Shown: piece by piece, positions 18,095 to 28,072 of the stretch
Layout of the letters: each line of letters opens with the position of its first letter
Position numbering within the stretch: position 1 is the first letter of the stretch
NCBI RefSeq assembly: GCF_900188325.1
Contig: NZ_FZPD01000001.1
Location: 186,001-250,000, forward strand
Origin: Ekhidna lutea
Lineage (GTDB): Bacteria > Bacteroidota > Bacteroidia > Cytophagales > Cyclobacteriaceae
Length of the DNA: 64,000 nt
Direction of reading: 5' to 3'
The notes under the pieces: model-generated
Database searches by the model: none
What the model was told of the DNA's origin: nothing
What the model saw: the letters and a program-made list of their open reading frames with translations, nothing else
Made by a program: the position numbers and the translations under genes

Positions 18095-18197
18095 ATATAA
18101 TTTTTTTTATTTTAAATATGATTATCCTGGAAACTATGGCTTATATCAAGCAAAGAATAAATCTAAATTAGCCATTAAACCCTGAATTAAAGGAAAT

Positions 18198-18222
18198 AAA
18201 AAAAGAGCCTAAAAGAGCTCTT
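18198..18222 (-). terminator. Terminator downstream of the M28 peptidase gene
   Basis: Minus-strand AAGAGC/GCTCTT stem followed by seven T. It lies in the 334-base gap 18095-18428, which holds no gene. Confidence 0.65.
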
Positions 18223-18373
18223 ACATTATGATTTACCACAAAAAAAGATGTTTATAAGCCGCTTTAACAATTTTTTTGAGTCAATTTTTTTAAGGAAACC
18301 ATATTAAATAATTATACTTGTATTAGAAAGATGGATTTTTTAGTCTTTCTTTCCATAGCTGGTTGAAAAGATC

Positions 18374-18395
18374 TTGTGGGGCGAATGCCCCACAA
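18374..18395 (-). terminator. Perfect hairpin after the M28 peptidase gene
   Basis: TTGTGGGGC and GCCCCACAA pair perfectly around a four-base loop, 33 bases past the stop of the peptidase gene. The T-rich stretch following it on the minus strand is broken (AGATCTTTTC), so termination may be partial. Confidence 0.5.
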
Positions 18396-18428
18396 TGATC
18401 AATTTCCTTCCCAACTTTCCGGCAATCA

Positions 18429-19850
18429 CTAATCCACTTTTATTCTTTCCTCCCTATTTGCGATTTCCCATGCGGTATGGAAAATAAGCTTTGCTCTTTT
18501 TTCCATGGTAGCAAAATCGATCTTTTCAATCGTGTCTGTTGGCTTATGATAATCAGCATGTGTCCCATTAAAATAGAAAATGATTGGCACATTGTTTTTT
18601 GCGAAATTGTAGTGATCTGATCGATAGTAGAACCTGTTGGGGTCATTCTCATCGTTATACGTATAATCCAACTCCAGCTTAGTATACGTTTTATTCATGT
18701 TTTCAGATAGCTCATGAAGCTCCGTTGAAAGCTTGTCTGAGCCAATCAGGTAGATGTAGTCTGAATTGTCCGAGTGAGCATCATCCACACGACCAACCAT
18801 ATCAATATTCAGGTTAGCGACCGTATTTTCGAGTGGGAATATTGGATCCGTATCTGTATAGTATTGCGAACCAAGAAGTCCTTTTTCTTCCCCGGTCACT
18901 GTCATGAAAAGCACACTTCTTTTTGGTCCTTTCTTTTTATCGGCGGCCGAAGCAAAAGCCTCTGCAATTTCTAACACGGTCACTGTTCCTGATCCGTCAT
19001 CATCTGCTCCATTGTGAATTTCTCCATTAATAATTCCCACATGATCATAGTGAGAAGTGACTACTAAAACTTCATCCGGTTTCTCACTGCCTTTTAGGAA
19101 GCCTAATACGTTTTCTGTTCCAACTGGCTTGTCCAGGTAATCCGCATTAAAGATTAGTTCAGACTTATCACCGGCTTTTATTTCTTCAAAAGATTTTCCA
19201 AACATCCAGGCGGCCAATTCTTTGCCCCCAATTATCATCTTGTCTGCTTCATTGTCCCGGTCTCCCAGAGTTAAGCCCGCCTGTTTAAGATATGGTCCAA
19301 AGCGAGTTAGCACTGAGCTGAATTCGTCTTCGTTTGTCAGAAAAACTATGAACCCAAGCGCGCCATCTTCTTTGGCCTTTTCAGCTCTTTCTTGCAATCC
19401 ACCAAGCTTATCCGTAGTGTAAGCCACATAAGAACCATCAATATCCTGCGTACCTTCATCATCACCCATTACAACATTGATGTACTCCTCACCCATTGTT
19501 TCAGCCTTTGAGTAGTAAATGAAATCTTCGAAACCAATTTTCTTGTCTTCCTCTTTTCTGAAGTAAACCGATCCTATCGCAGATTGAGTCAGGTTAAAGC
19601 TTTGAAAGTATGAACCATCGACAGGAGCTTCAAGCCCTAAAGATTTGAAATGATTCGCGATATACTCTGCAGCCATTTTTTGTCCTTTCTCACCAGTTTC
19701 TCTTCCTTCGTACTCATCGGAAGCTAAAACTGAAAGGTGTTCTTTTAGGTCGCTATCAGTGATTGTTTTAGCGTACTTAATGGCTGTTTTGTCCTGGGCC
19801 ATTAGTCCGAAGGCCACCACTAAGCCTATTGCGTAAGTTAATTTTTTCAT
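18429..19850 (-). CDS. M28 family zinc peptidase, secreted
   Basis: 473 residues with a signal peptide cut near 'LMAQDK' and no lipobox. Zinc-site motifs of the M28 aminopeptidase fold: 'TSHYDHVG' near residue 270, 'NGADDDGSGTV' near 283 with the bridging Asp, 'TGEEKGLLGSQYY' near 325, 'NIDMVGR' near 350 and 'SDHYNFAK' near 420. A PA insert lies between the leader and the catalytic part. Expected to trim peptides in the periplasm or outside. Related to 52342-53808. Long leaderward frame begins 'MKKLTYAIGL'. Confidence 0.9.
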   Translation of the reverse strand: MKKLTYAIGLVVAFGLMAQDKTAIKYAKTITDSDLKEHLSVLASDEYEGRETGEKGQKMAAEYIANHFKSLGLEAPVDGSYFQSFNLTQSAIGSVYFRKEEDKKIGFEDFIYYSKAETMGEEYINVVMGDDEGTQDIDGSYVAYTTDKLGGLQERAEKAKEDGALGFIVFLTNEDEFSSVLTRFGPYLKQAGLTLGDRDNEADKMIIGGKELAAWMFGKSFEEIKAGDKSELIFNADYLDKPVGTENVLGFLKGSEKPDEVLVVTSHYDHVGIINGEIHNGADDDGSGTVTVLEIAEAFASAADKKKGPKRSVLFMTVTGEEKGLLGSQYYTDTDPIFPLENTVANLNIDMVGRVDDAHSDNSDYIYLIGSDKLSTELHELSENMNKTYTKLELDYTYNDENDPNRFYYRSDHYNFAKNNVPIIFYFNGTHADYHKPTDTIEKIDFATMEKRAKLIFHTAWEIANREERIKVD

Positions 19851-19944
19851 TTTGATATAACGTATTAAAAATCAGGGCCTAAAAGTAAAGGATTTTAGAA
19901 CGGGTAAACCAAATAATTACATAAGTGGTTTGCTGATAAAAGAC

Positions 19945-19975
19945 TTTTTGTAGTGATGCTACTGACGTAAATTTG
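19945..19975 (+). promoter_or_regulatory. gcvP promoter
   Basis: TTTTTG (19945-19950), 17 bases, then TAAATTTG (19968-19975), an exact fit to the Bacteroidota TTG...TAnnTTTG promoter. The start codon is 22 bases downstream, so there is no room for a glycine riboswitch. Confidence 0.6.
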
Positions 19976-19997
19976 CGGCCTCTAAAGAAACCCTCTG

Positions 19998-22877
19998 ATG
20001 AAAATAAACCTGAACGATCGAGTTGAGTTTGAAAGAAGACACAATGGGCCTTCTGAAAGTGAAGTCTCATCTATGCTTGACACCATTGGTCTTAAGAACA
20101 TTGATGACCTAATTAATGAGGCCATCCCCGCTCCCATTTTAAAGAAAAAGGCACTGAACCTTCCTCCGTCGCTCAATGAGTTTGAATACCTCAACCGAAT
20201 GCAGAAGGTAGCGGATAAGAATAAAGTCTTTAGGTCATTTATTGGTCAGGGATACTACAACTGCGTTGTGCCAACGGTGATTCAGCGAAATATCATGGAA
20301 AATCCCGGCTGGTATACTGCATACACACCGTATCAGGCTGAAATAGCACAGGGAAGATTGGAAGCTTTAATAAATTTCCAGACCATGGTCATTGACCTGA
20401 CGGGAATGGAAATTGCAAATGCTTCCTTGCTTGATGAAGGAACTGCTGCTGCGGAGGCTATGTCTATGCTTTACGGACTTAGAAAAGGAGATAAAAAATC
20501 ATCAAATAAGTTCCTTGTTGATGAGGAGGTTTTTCCTCAAACATTGGATGTATTAAAGACAAGGGCTCTGCCGTTCGGAATTGAGTTGGAAGTGGTTGAT
20601 CTGGCAGATGCAGATCTATCCTCTCCTGAGATATTCGGTGTATTCTTCCAATACCCGAACAACTCTGGCTCTGTTAGAGATTGGTCAGCGATTGTCTCGG
20701 CTGCTCAGGAAAATCAGGTTTTCACCGCATGTGCGTCTGACTTGCTTGCCCTCACTTTGCTGACTGCTCCTGGTGAATGGGGTACTGATGTGGTGGTTGG
20801 AACTTCACAACGATTTGGAGTGCCGATGGGCTATGGCGGACCTCACGCAGCATTCTTCGCTACAAAAGAAGCCTACAAGCGGTCGATACCAGGCAGGATT
20901 ATAGGGGCATCAAAAGATGCACATGGAAATGATGCATACCGCATGGCTCTACAAACCCGAGAACAGCACATCAAAAGGGAGCGCGCAACCTCAAACATCT
21001 GTACTTCACAGGTTCTTTTAGCGGTAATGGCCGGAATGTACGCGGTATATCATGGAGCAAAAGGATTGAAGCAAATTGGTGCACGTACCCATGGTTTGGC
21101 TAAAGAAACTGCAAATACCATTGCACAGTACGGATTTGAAAATCAGAACACGTATTTCTTTGATACGCTCAGAATTCAGCTGGATTCAGACCAAATAGTA
21201 CATCTAAGAAAATTAAGTCATAAAAGTGAAATCAACTTTCGATACTTTGATGATGGAGTAGGCATCTCGTTTGATGAGTCTCATACAGTAAATGATGCCA
21301 ACGAGGTGGTCAAACTTTTTGCCCGACTTGGCAATGCCTTTGAAGCTCCGATCGTCGAAGATTTTGAAGTGGAATATCCCTCTTCTTTAATGCGATCTAC
21401 CCCGTACCTTGAACATCCAATTTTCAATCAGTATCATTCAGAGCATGAGCTTCTGAGATATATGAAGCGTTTGGAGAATAAGGATCTTTCGCTTGTTCAT
21501 TCCATGATCTCTCTGGGATCATGTACCATGAAATTGAACGCAACCACTGAAATGATTCCGGTAACCTGGCCTGAGTTTGCAAACATTCACCCGTTTGCTC
21601 CAAAAGAGCAGGCTGAAGGGTACGGCATCTTAATCAACGAATTGCACGATTGGCTTGTGGAAATTACCGGCTTTCACTCTGTGTCATTTCAGCCAAACTC
21701 CGGAGCTCAAGGTGAGTACGCTGGATTAATGGTTATTAAATCTTACCTGGAGGGTACAGGACAGCCTAACCGAAATGTGGCCCTTATCCCATCATCAGCA
21801 CATGGAACCAACCCGGCAAGTGCAGTAATGGCGGGCATGCGAGTGGTGATAGTCAAGTGTGATGAAAATGGAAACATTGATGTAGACGATCTCAGAGAAA
21901 AGGCTGAAGCCAACAAAGATGTGCTTGCTGCGCTTTTGGTTACATACCCATCCACACATGGTGTGTTTGAAGAGGCAATCATTGAAATCTGTAATATCAT
22001 TCACGAAAATGGTGGACAGGTGTATATGGATGGTGCCAACATGAATGCTCAGGTGGGCCTAACATCTCCCGGGATTATTGGTGCGGATGTATGCCACCTG
22101 AATCTTCACAAAACATTTTGTATCCCTCACGGGGGAGGTGGGCCAGGCATGGGGCCAATTGGAGTTGCAGAGCATCTGACTCCTTATCTACCGGGACATA
22201 CCACTGAGCATAACAGCAACCCTGCTGTGTCAGCAGCGGCATATGGAAGTGCCAGCATTCTTCCAATTTCACATGGATATATTGCAATGATGGGAGCAGG
22301 TGGACTAACGAACGCAACCAAAATGGCTATTCTCAATGCAAATTACATCGCAGCTCGCCTGAAAGAACATTACCCAGTGCTCTATGCAAATGACAAAGGA
22401 AGGAATGCACATGAGTTGATTATTGACTGCCGTCAGTTTAAAAAATCCGGAATAGAGGTAGAAGACCTGGCCAAACGACTTATTGATTATGGCTTCCATG
22501 CCCCTACAGTTTCTTTCCCCGTTCCCGGCACTATGATGATCGAGCCGACCGAAAGTGAAGTTCAGGAAGAGCTTGATCGATTTTGTGATGCCATGATCGC
22601 GATCCGTCAAGAGATCCAGGAGGTCATTGATGGGATTGCAGACGCAAAAGACAACCCTTTGAAAAATGCGCCTCACTCGTATAAAGTATTAGTAGCTGAG
22701 GAGTGGAAGTACCCTTACTCTCGCGAAAAAGCCGGATTCCCGGCTGAGTATGTAAGAGAGAATAAATTCTGGCCTGCAGTGAGTCGGGTTGATAGTGCAT
22801 ATGGAGATAGAAACCTCGTGTGTAGTTGTCTTCCCCTTGATGTTTATGAGGAGCAGGAGGAAGAAGTAGAGGCATGA
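19998..22877 (+). CDS. gcvP: Glycine dehydrogenase (P protein of glycine cleavage system)
   Basis: Decarboxylates glycine and passes the aminomethyl group to the lipoyl H protein. 959 residues, the single-chain length. Both halves are present: N-terminal 'RHNGPSESE' and 'GQGYYN', and the C-terminal PLP domain with the lysine in '[15 protein letters not shown]' (Lys705) and '[13 protein letters not shown]'. It overlaps the next gene by four bases. The gcvT and gcvH genes are not in this window. Confidence 0.97.
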   Translation: MKINLNDRVEFERRHNGPSESEVSSMLDTIGLKNIDDLINEAIPAPILKKKALNLPPSLNEFEYLNRMQKVADKNKVFRSFIGQGYYNCVVPTVIQRNIMENPGWYTAYTPYQAEIAQGRLEALINFQTMVIDLTGMEIANASLLDEGTAAAEAMSMLYGLRKGDKKSSNKFLVDEEVFPQTLDVLKTRALPFGIELEVVDLADADLSSPEIFGVFFQYPNNSGSVRDWSAIVSAAQENQVFTACASDLLALTLLTAPGEWGTDVVVGTSQRFGVPMGYGGPHAAFFATKEAYKRSIPGRIIGASKDAHGNDAYRMALQTREQHIKRERATSNICTSQVLLAVMAGMYAVYHGAKGLKQIGARTHGLAKETANTIAQYGFENQNTYFFDTLRIQLDSDQIVHLRKLSHKSEINFRYFDDGVGISFDESHTVNDANEVVKLFARLGNAFEAPIVEDFEVEYPSSLMRSTPYLEHPIFNQYHSEHELLRYMKRLENKDLSLVHSMISLGSCTMKLNATTEMIPVTWPEFANIHPFAPKEQAEGYGILINELHDWLVEITGFHSVSFQPNSGAQGEYAGLMVIKSYLEGTGQPNRNVALIPSSAHGTNPASAVMAGMRVVIVKCDENGNIDVDDLREKAEANKDVLAALLVTYPSTHGVFEEAIIEICNIIHENGGQVYMDGANMNAQVGLTSPGIIGADVCHLNLHKTFCIPHGGGGPGMGPIGVAEHLTPYLPGHTTEHNSNPAVSAAAYGSASILPISHGYIAMMGAGGLTNATKMAILNANYIAARLKEHYPVLYANDKGRNAHELIIDCRQFKKSGIEVEDLAKRLIDYGFHAPTVSFPVPGTMMIEPTESEVQEELDRFCDAMIAIRQEIQEVIDGIADAKDNPLKNAPHSYKVLVAEEWKYPYSREKAGFPAEYVRENKFWPAVSRVDSAYGDRNLVCSCLPLDVYEEQEEEVEA

Positions 22878-23629
22878 AAAAGCTGATTTTATTAGCTTTC
22901 TTAGGGCTTTCGATCAGTGGTTTTTCGCAGATTCGGTTTTATGGGCAAGTCGGAATGACAATTTCTACTTTTGATAGAGACCTGATGCAGGAATATGGCT
23001 TTATCGAGTATCGTCAATTTTTGATTGATGAAGGAGTAAACGCTTCTTCTCCTGCTACGAATTCTGTAAGACCAGGAGGAATGATCGGGCTGGAAATGGA
23101 TATCCTCCTAGATAAAACATCGTTCGTAAAAACCGGAATTAAGTATACGAATGGGGGTGATGGGTATTTTTTTAAAACTCCGGATATCCAATACCAGCAG
23201 TATTACGGATTGGTCTCTACAGATGCACGGTTTAAGTTTCGTCCACGCCTTGATTATATAGCGGTCCCGGTTAACTATGGAAAAATATTGGGTGATTTTT
23301 CTGTTTATGGCGGGGTAACACCGCATATCAATGTAGCTAGCGCTCTGCGTGTTAATTATTTTGAGGTGGATAACCCTTCTCGGGTACAAGAGAAGTGGGA
23401 AAGAGAAGACGACCTTCTGACAGCTGCAAATAATGTCTATTTTTTAAACGTGGGGGCTAATTATATTGCTCCAGCCTTCGACCTTGACTATGTGATGAGT
23501 TTAAATTTTAGCTATTCGCTCAACCCGGTTTATGACCATCCTGGTGCCGTTGCACAAATCAACAGCGCACATCTGTGGTTAATTGAGCTTGCATTCGGCT
23601 TCACCATTTCAACGGAAGAGTTGCGTTGA
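22874..23629 (+). CDS. Outer-membrane beta-barrel-like protein
   Basis: 251 residues with a signal peptide ending near 'ISGFSQ', then alternating beta strands ('[13 protein letters not shown]', '[10 protein letters not shown]', '[22 protein letters not shown]') and an aromatic-rich C-terminal strand region, the pattern of Bacteroidota porin-family (PorT-like) barrels. It starts inside the gcvP stop (ATGA). Function unknown; the overlap with gcvP may be only positional. Confidence 0.75.
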   Translation: MKKLILLAFLGLSISGFSQIRFYGQVGMTISTFDRDLMQEYGFIEYRQFLIDEGVNASSPATNSVRPGGMIGLEMDILLDKTSFVKTGIKYTNGGDGYFFKTPDIQYQQYYGLVSTDARFKFRPRLDYIAVPVNYGKILGDFSVYGGVTPHINVASALRVNYFEVDNPSRVQEKWEREDDLLTAANNVYFLNVGANYIAPAFDLDYVMSLNFSYSLNPVYDHPGAVAQINSAHLWLIELAFGFTISTEELR

Positions 23630-23630
23630 T

Positions 23631-24125
23631 TCAATTGCATAGTCTTATCTCGAAAGATCCTTCTACCTTATTTGTTTCATCTAGCACTGCTTGCAGATAT
23701 CCGATGATAACCTGGTTTTCAATCGCGTAGATTTCCATAAAGCCACTTTGCGCGGTAAGGTTTTCTGAGGTCGAAATCTCAAAGGAAACCTGAACCTGAT
23801 TGTCATCTAATGCCTGAGGTGCAACAAAAAAACTACCTAAAGAAGGCTTAAAAATGGCCTTGACATGAGCAAGGGACGGTGATGGTAGCGTACAAGGATC
23901 TTGGACACTTTCCTTTGATGACAGGAAGCGTGCCCGATATCTGAGATCAGAAGAAATTAGGTACCCATTCGCTGATTTATAACTCCAGTCTTCATTGTCT
24001 ATTTTACCTTCCAGTTGATTGGGCGGCAATTGAATCTCATCCCCCCCACATCCGGCCAAAAAGATTAAACCAAGGAAAATCAAATAGAAAGATTTTCTAT
24101 TTTTAAGGATTACACCTAATCGCAT
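23631..24125 (-). CDS. Hypothetical lipoprotein
   Basis: From the ATG at 24125 it encodes about 164 residues with a leader and lipobox ('IFLAGCGGDE'). The open frame continues 46 codons upstream but that part overlaps the divergent paraoxonase-like gene and is not signal-like. No domain recognised; beta-rich. Its start and that of the divergent gene are one base apart. Confidence 0.75.
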   Translation of the reverse strand: MRLGVILKNRKSFYLIFLGLIFLAGCGGDEIQLPPNQLEGKIDNEDWSYKSANGYLISSDLRYRARFLSSKESVQDPCTLPSPSLAHVKAIFKPSLGSFFVAPQALDDNQVQVSFEISTSENLTAQSGFMEIYAIENQVIIGYLQAVLDETNKVEGSFEIRLCN

Positions 24126-24126
24126 T

Positions 24127-25155
24127 ATGAAAAAGTTTCTACTCACTATTTTAATCATTGTCACCTTGGTCGGTGGATATGTCCTGTACATCTTTTCCTC
24201 CACCGGATATTTCCGTGAAGTTAATAACACCGAAACGTATGAAGTTATTGCAGAAATTCCCATGAAGGGAGCGGAGGACTTTACAATAAATTACGAGGAA
24301 GGATTCATGATCATCTCTCAGGATGATCGGGCCGGAAGAAGAGATGGCAACCGTTCACAAGGACACTTATATTATCTCGATTTGGATTCTGGTGATTTTG
24401 TGCCCAAAAAACTCACAGCCGAATATAAGCTTCCTTTCTACCCACATGGCATCAGTTTATTAAAGCTGGATTCTGCTCACTATCAGATATTAGTTGTCAA
24501 TCATGCAAGAGGGCACACCATCGAAAAATTTGAATTGTTTGGGGATAGTTTGGTCTATATGGTCACTTACAAAGATGAAAGTATGATCAGTCCGAATGAT
24601 GTAATTGCCTTGGATAAGGATTCGTTTTATTTCACAAACGATCACGGATATACCAGCTATTGGGGTAGAATGGCTGAAAATTATTTAGGAGTTGCTGCCT
24701 CCAACGTCATGTTTTATGATGGCAAATACAGAAAGGTGGCTGATGGAATCAGTTATGCCAATGGGATTAATATTTCAAAGGATCGAAAGCAGGTGTTTGT
24801 TGCTTCTCCACGAAGTTTCAAACTGAAATACTATGACATTCTAGAGGGTGGTGACTTAGCACATGACCGAGACTTGAATGTTGCTTCGGGCATTGATAAT
24901 ATTGAATTAGACCCTGAAGGTAACCTCTGGATGGGTTCACATCCTAATCTGTTGGCGTTTGCCTCCTATGCCGCAGGGAAAAAAGAAATTGCTCCTTCGG
25001 AGGTTATTAAAGTTGAGGATGGAGAAAAGGTGGAAAGCCTGTATGAAAATGATGGCGCTTTTGTTTCTGCCAGTAGCGTAGCTGCTCCTTACAAGGATCT
25101 GCTGTTTATCGGAACGGTAATGGACGATCGGTTGGTGGTGTTGAGGAAGAAGTGA
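24127..25155 (+). CDS. Paraoxonase/arylesterase-like beta-propeller protein
   Basis: 342 residues with an N-terminal membrane anchor (residues 4-25). The propeller follows serum paraoxonase closely: 'PFYPHGISLL', 'VVNHARG', 'SPNDVIALDKDSFYFTNDHGY', 'SYANGINISKD', 'GIDNIELDPEGNLWMGSHPN'. These carry the calcium-site Asn/Asp/His residues of that family. Lactonase or arylesterase activity is expected, on the outer face of the inner membrane; the substrate is unknown. Eukaryote-like architecture but common in Bacteroidota. Confidence 0.85.
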   Translation: MKKFLLTILIIVTLVGGYVLYIFSSTGYFREVNNTETYEVIAEIPMKGAEDFTINYEEGFMIISQDDRAGRRDGNRSQGHLYYLDLDSGDFVPKKLTAEYKLPFYPHGISLLKLDSAHYQILVVNHARGHTIEKFELFGDSLVYMVTYKDESMISPNDVIALDKDSFYFTNDHGYTSYWGRMAENYLGVAASNVMFYDGKYRKVADGISYANGINISKDRKQVFVASPRSFKLKYYDILEGGDLAHDRDLNVASGIDNIELDPEGNLWMGSHPNLLAFASYAAGKKEIAPSEVIKVEDGEKVESLYENDGAFVSASSVAAPYKDLLFIGTVMDDRLVVLRKK

Positions 25156-25178
25156 GGGTGAGTCAAAACCCACCCCTA

Positions 25179-25194
25179 CCCCTCCAAGGAGGGG
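25179..25194. repeat. CCCCTCC/GGAGGGG intergenic hairpin
   Basis: Seven-base perfect stem with an AA loop, at the convergent end of the paraoxonase-like gene and a DUF4097 gene. Related hairpins occur at 46673-46789 and 48083-48117. It may act as a shared transcription stop. Confidence 0.55.
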
Positions 25195-25196
25195 AT

Positions 25197-25865
25197 TTAA
25201 CCCTTCCTCAAATAAATATTTCCACTGATGGTCTCAAATGATGATTCAACTCCACCGTTGCTGACTCTCCCACGCACATCTTGCCCCACAACCTGACGCA
25301 AGCCTTCTTTACCATAAGGGTAGCTAATCTCAATGTTAGAGAATATCTCTCCTGAGATGGTTTTCGCTTTAAAATCCATTCCGTTTCTTTCTGGGATGGT
25401 CACGTCAATTTCACCTGAGATAGTCTTGAGCTCCATTTCAGCTCCAAAGTATTCAAAGGCATAGTCGCCGGAGATTGTCTCAGACCTCACATTCATTTTC
25501 CTGGGAAGATACACCGTGTAATTGATGGTAGAGGTGTAGCTGCAATTACTCCATTTCCCATTCTTCTCCTTACTGATCTTCTTCCACATGTCCTCATCCA
25601 TTTCAATGTAAATGGTACTTGCCGATGTGGATGAATTAAGTGTGAAGATGTCATTGTCTTCACCGTCATTGATTTCCACCATAACCTCGACGAGTACTTC
25701 ATTTTTATCCCATGTTTTAAACATGATATCGTCTGCAAAGGCAAAATCCAGATCCAGGTTGGTTTGCCCGGCCACAGCTACAGATTCTGTGACCTTTTTT
25801 GGCTGTGCTGACAACCCAAAGGTCACCAGACACAGCACAATTAAAAGTCCTTTTACGCTTTTCAT
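25197..25865 (-). CDS. DUF4097-family protein, secreted
   Basis: 222 residues with a signal peptide ('LSAQPKK') and a right-handed beta-solenoid-like series of 'TISGEI/TISGDY/TISGNI' repeats, the DUF4097 pattern of adhesin-like Bacteroidota proteins. Last gene of the sigma operon 28011 to 25197, one base after its paralogue. Such genes commonly follow an ECF sigma/anti-sigma pair; the role is unproven. Confidence 0.82.
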   Translation of the reverse strand: MKSVKGLLIVLCLVTFGLSAQPKKVTESVAVAGQTNLDLDFAFADDIMFKTWDKNEVLVEVMVEINDGEDNDIFTLNSSTSASTIYIEMDEDMWKKISKEKNGKWSNCSYTSTINYTVYLPRKMNVRSETISGDYAFEYFGAEMELKTISGEIDVTIPERNGMDFKAKTISGEIFSNIEISYPYGKEGLRQVVGQDVRGRVSNGGVESSFETISGNIYLRKG

Positions 25866-25866
25866 A

Positions 25867-26649
25867 TTATTCTGCTTTTCTAATGTAGATATCTCCGCTT
25901 ATGGTCTTTAAAGTAACTTCTACACCACCACCGTTTAGTTTTCCTGTGGCATTTTGACCTCCGACTCTCCGAATATTTGATTCCTCACCAAAATCAAACT
26001 CTACGCCTGTATATACTCCTCCAGAAATGGTTGACATTTTAAATGTCCCTTTTACCGATGCGGGCAAAGTGACATCAATGTCTCCACTGGTAGAACTAAG
26101 AGAGGTCGGTGTTTTGCTGGAGAGTGAAGCGAACGACACGTCTAAATCCGAGCTTAATGTGTGCGCCACAATTGGGCCTGTCACGTTAATGAATTCCAAA
26201 TCTCCCACCTGACTTTTGGCTTCAATCTCTCCTGCCATTCCTCTGACAACCACATCCCCGGCCTGCCAGCTATTGTAGTCTATTTTTAGCATCAGGCTTT
26301 TGGGTAAATACATTTTGTACTCTGCATCATCGGCTTCCCTATGAGCGCCTGAGATAGAAATTCTGTTTCCTTCCTGTTTGATGCTAAGTCCTATCCCTGT
26401 GTTTTCCGGGCCTGTTGCTGAAAGTGGCTTTAGTCCGGCCGCTTTCTCCGGAAGTCCGTCATAGTTGCTTACTTCTATTTTAATCTCAGAGCCTGAGGTA
26501 CCTTCGATTTCAATATCTGCAAAAAGGTTATTGATATCGACCCATGTTTCCGCTGCATTACCCTTTACAGCCATTGTATAGCTTGTTTTCTGTTGGGCCA
26601 CCAAACTGACGCTCGTCAGTAATATTAGTCCTGCTATTATCTTTTTCAT
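25867..26649 (-). CDS. DUF4097-family protein, secreted
   Basis: 260 residues, signal peptide ('SLVAQQK'), and repeated 'SGDIDVTLP', 'STISGGVYTG', 'TISGDIYIRK' strands. It is a paralogue of the next gene (same 'VGGQNATGKLNGGGVEVTLKT'-type end). Third gene of the sigma factor operon. Confidence 0.82.
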   Translation of the reverse strand: MKKIIAGLILLTSVSLVAQQKTSYTMAVKGNAAETWVDINNLFADIEIEGTSGSEIKIEVSNYDGLPEKAAGLKPLSATGPENTGIGLSIKQEGNRISISGAHREADDAEYKMYLPKSLMLKIDYNSWQAGDVVVRGMAGEIEAKSQVGDLEFINVTGPIVAHTLSSDLDVSFASLSSKTPTSLSSTSGDIDVTLPASVKGTFKMSTISGGVYTGVEFDFGEESNIRRVGGQNATGKLNGGGVEVTLKTISGDIYIRKAE

Positions 26650-26699
26650 TTTTATATTGATTTTGAATTTTGATTAATAATTAAATAGTACCGGTATTT

Positions 26700-27440
26700 T
26701 TATGTCAAGACCTGAATGGCAATTTCTGCCTGCTGTTTTACTTCAGGTGTTGTTTCTTCTTTTTCGATTATATCCTTGAGAGGAGCTATGACGCTTCGTT
26801 CTTCTGCCTCTACCAAAATGGTAATCATAGATATTTGAATGAGTGGGTCATTTTGTGCCTCAAGGGACTTTACAAGCTCGGCTCTTACATCTTCATTATT
26901 GATAAACTTTTGTAAAGCCTGTAGAGCCGCATATCGTACGTTTGGACTTTCATCCGAATTGAGGGTAGAAATCAGGGTAGAAACTAGCTGCTTATTAACC
27001 GTGCCTTTTTCCTCAATTTGATTGACCGCCATGATTCGCTCACTTGCTGAGTACCGTTGCAATGTGCTCGTTAGTGTTACTTCTTTGAGTGATTGTACTT
27101 CATCTTTTAGCGCCATCAACTCATTAGATGAGTCCGTGCCGGAGAACTTTCCTGCTCCAAATCCTATGATAAGTAAAGCCACCGCAGCAGCTATCTGCAG
27201 CCAGGACTGATTGCCGGAGACTTTGTTTTTCTCTTTTTCGATAGCTGAAAGTACGCCTGCCTGCACATGAAATGGAACTTCTACATCTCCTGATGTACTC
27301 ATGGCTTCAACCACTTCCTTCAACTCATCATATCGCTTTTTCAAGTTTGAATCGCTGGCAAGCTGCGCTTCCAATTCTTCATTGGGCTCACCTTCAATCA
27401 GCGCTATCAGTTGTTCATCTGTCATTTTCATTTTCATCAA
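26700..27440 (-). CDS. Anti-sigma-like membrane protein with HEAT repeats
   Basis: 246 residues. N-terminal cytoplasmic part ('MTDEQLIALIEGEPNEEL') resembles anti-sigma domains but lacks the His-Cys zinc motif. One helix at residues 82-98 is followed by a periplasmic HEAT-repeat region ('SPNVRYAALQALQKFI', 'LIQISMITILVEAEE'). It lies 25 bases after the sigma gene, which fits sequestration of that sigma factor. HEAT repeats as the sensing part are less common than in ordinary anti-sigmas. The start could be any of three Met codons at the N-terminus. Confidence 0.78.
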   Translation of the reverse strand: MMKMKMTDEQLIALIEGEPNEELEAQLASDSNLKKRYDELKEVVEAMSTSGDVEVPFHVQAGVLSAIEKEKNKVSGNQSWLQIAAAVALLIIGFGAGKFSGTDSSNELMALKDEVQSLKEVTLTSTLQRYSASERIMAVNQIEEKGTVNKQLVSTLISTLNSDESPNVRYAALQALQKFINNEDVRAELVKSLEAQNDPLIQISMITILVEAEERSVIAPLKDIIEKEETTPEVKQQAEIAIQVLT

Positions 27441-27465
27441 CTTTAATTTGCTCCGGCCATGCCGG

Positions 27466-28011
27466 TTAGACTTCCTCTAATTGGAAGTATGCTTCTTTCA
27501 ATTCTTTAATTGTGCGATGCACCTGTACTTTTATGTTGCTCACCGTAGTATCCCGCATCTTGGCTATTTGCTCATATTTCATTCCCTGAAATTTGCTCAA
27601 CACTAACAGTTCACGTTTTTCATCTGACAACTCTTTCATTGCCCGATGCAGCTTCTTTTCTCTTTCGAAAAGCTCATCATCTCCAACATCCTCCCTTTCC
27701 GGTATCACCTCCACCAGGTTGAATTGATCTTTGTGGATTTTCATTTTTCTGAAATGATCCTTGATCATATTCCTGGCTATCTGAAAGATCCAGAACTGAA
27801 CAGAGTGCCCTTCTTTATAAGAGTTTCTGTACTTCATCACGCGGATGAAAAGCTCCTGTGTCAGGTCGTCACTTTCGGCTCGTTCCAATGTGGACTTGAG
27901 AAAGTAATTGTAGATGCGCTTGCTATAGCGACTAAACAATTCATTCAGGTAATCCAGCTGTCCGGCCTTGACCAGGGACATTAATTGTTCGTCTGTTGTC
28001 TCCAAATTCAA
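27466..28011 (-). CDS. ECF RNA polymerase sigma factor
   Basis: 181 residues with sigma-70 region 2 ('DDLTQELFIRVMKYRNSYK', 'FWIFQIARNMIKDHFRKMK') and region 4 ('SKFQGMKYEQIAKMRDTTVSNIKVQVHRTIKEL'-like helix-turn-helix). First gene of a four-gene operon with an anti-sigma-like protein and two DUF4097 proteins. It probably directs its own operon. Confidence 0.93.
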   Translation of the reverse strand: MNLETTDEQLMSLVKAGQLDYLNELFSRYSKRIYNYFLKSTLERAESDDLTQELFIRVMKYRNSYKEGHSVQFWIFQIARNMIKDHFRKMKIHKDQFNLVEVIPEREDVGDDELFEREKKLHRAMKELSDEKRELLVLSKFQGMKYEQIAKMRDTTVSNIKVQVHRTIKELKEAYFQLEEV

Positions 28012-28072
28012 CCAGGTTGTGTTGGTAATGCAGATAAGTTACAAGGAAATGGAGGGAAGGTTACAGGTCAAT

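Noticed and set aside
19880-19997. Glycine riboswitch before gcvP
   Set aside because: The promoter lies 22 bases before the start, leaving no room for an aptamer.
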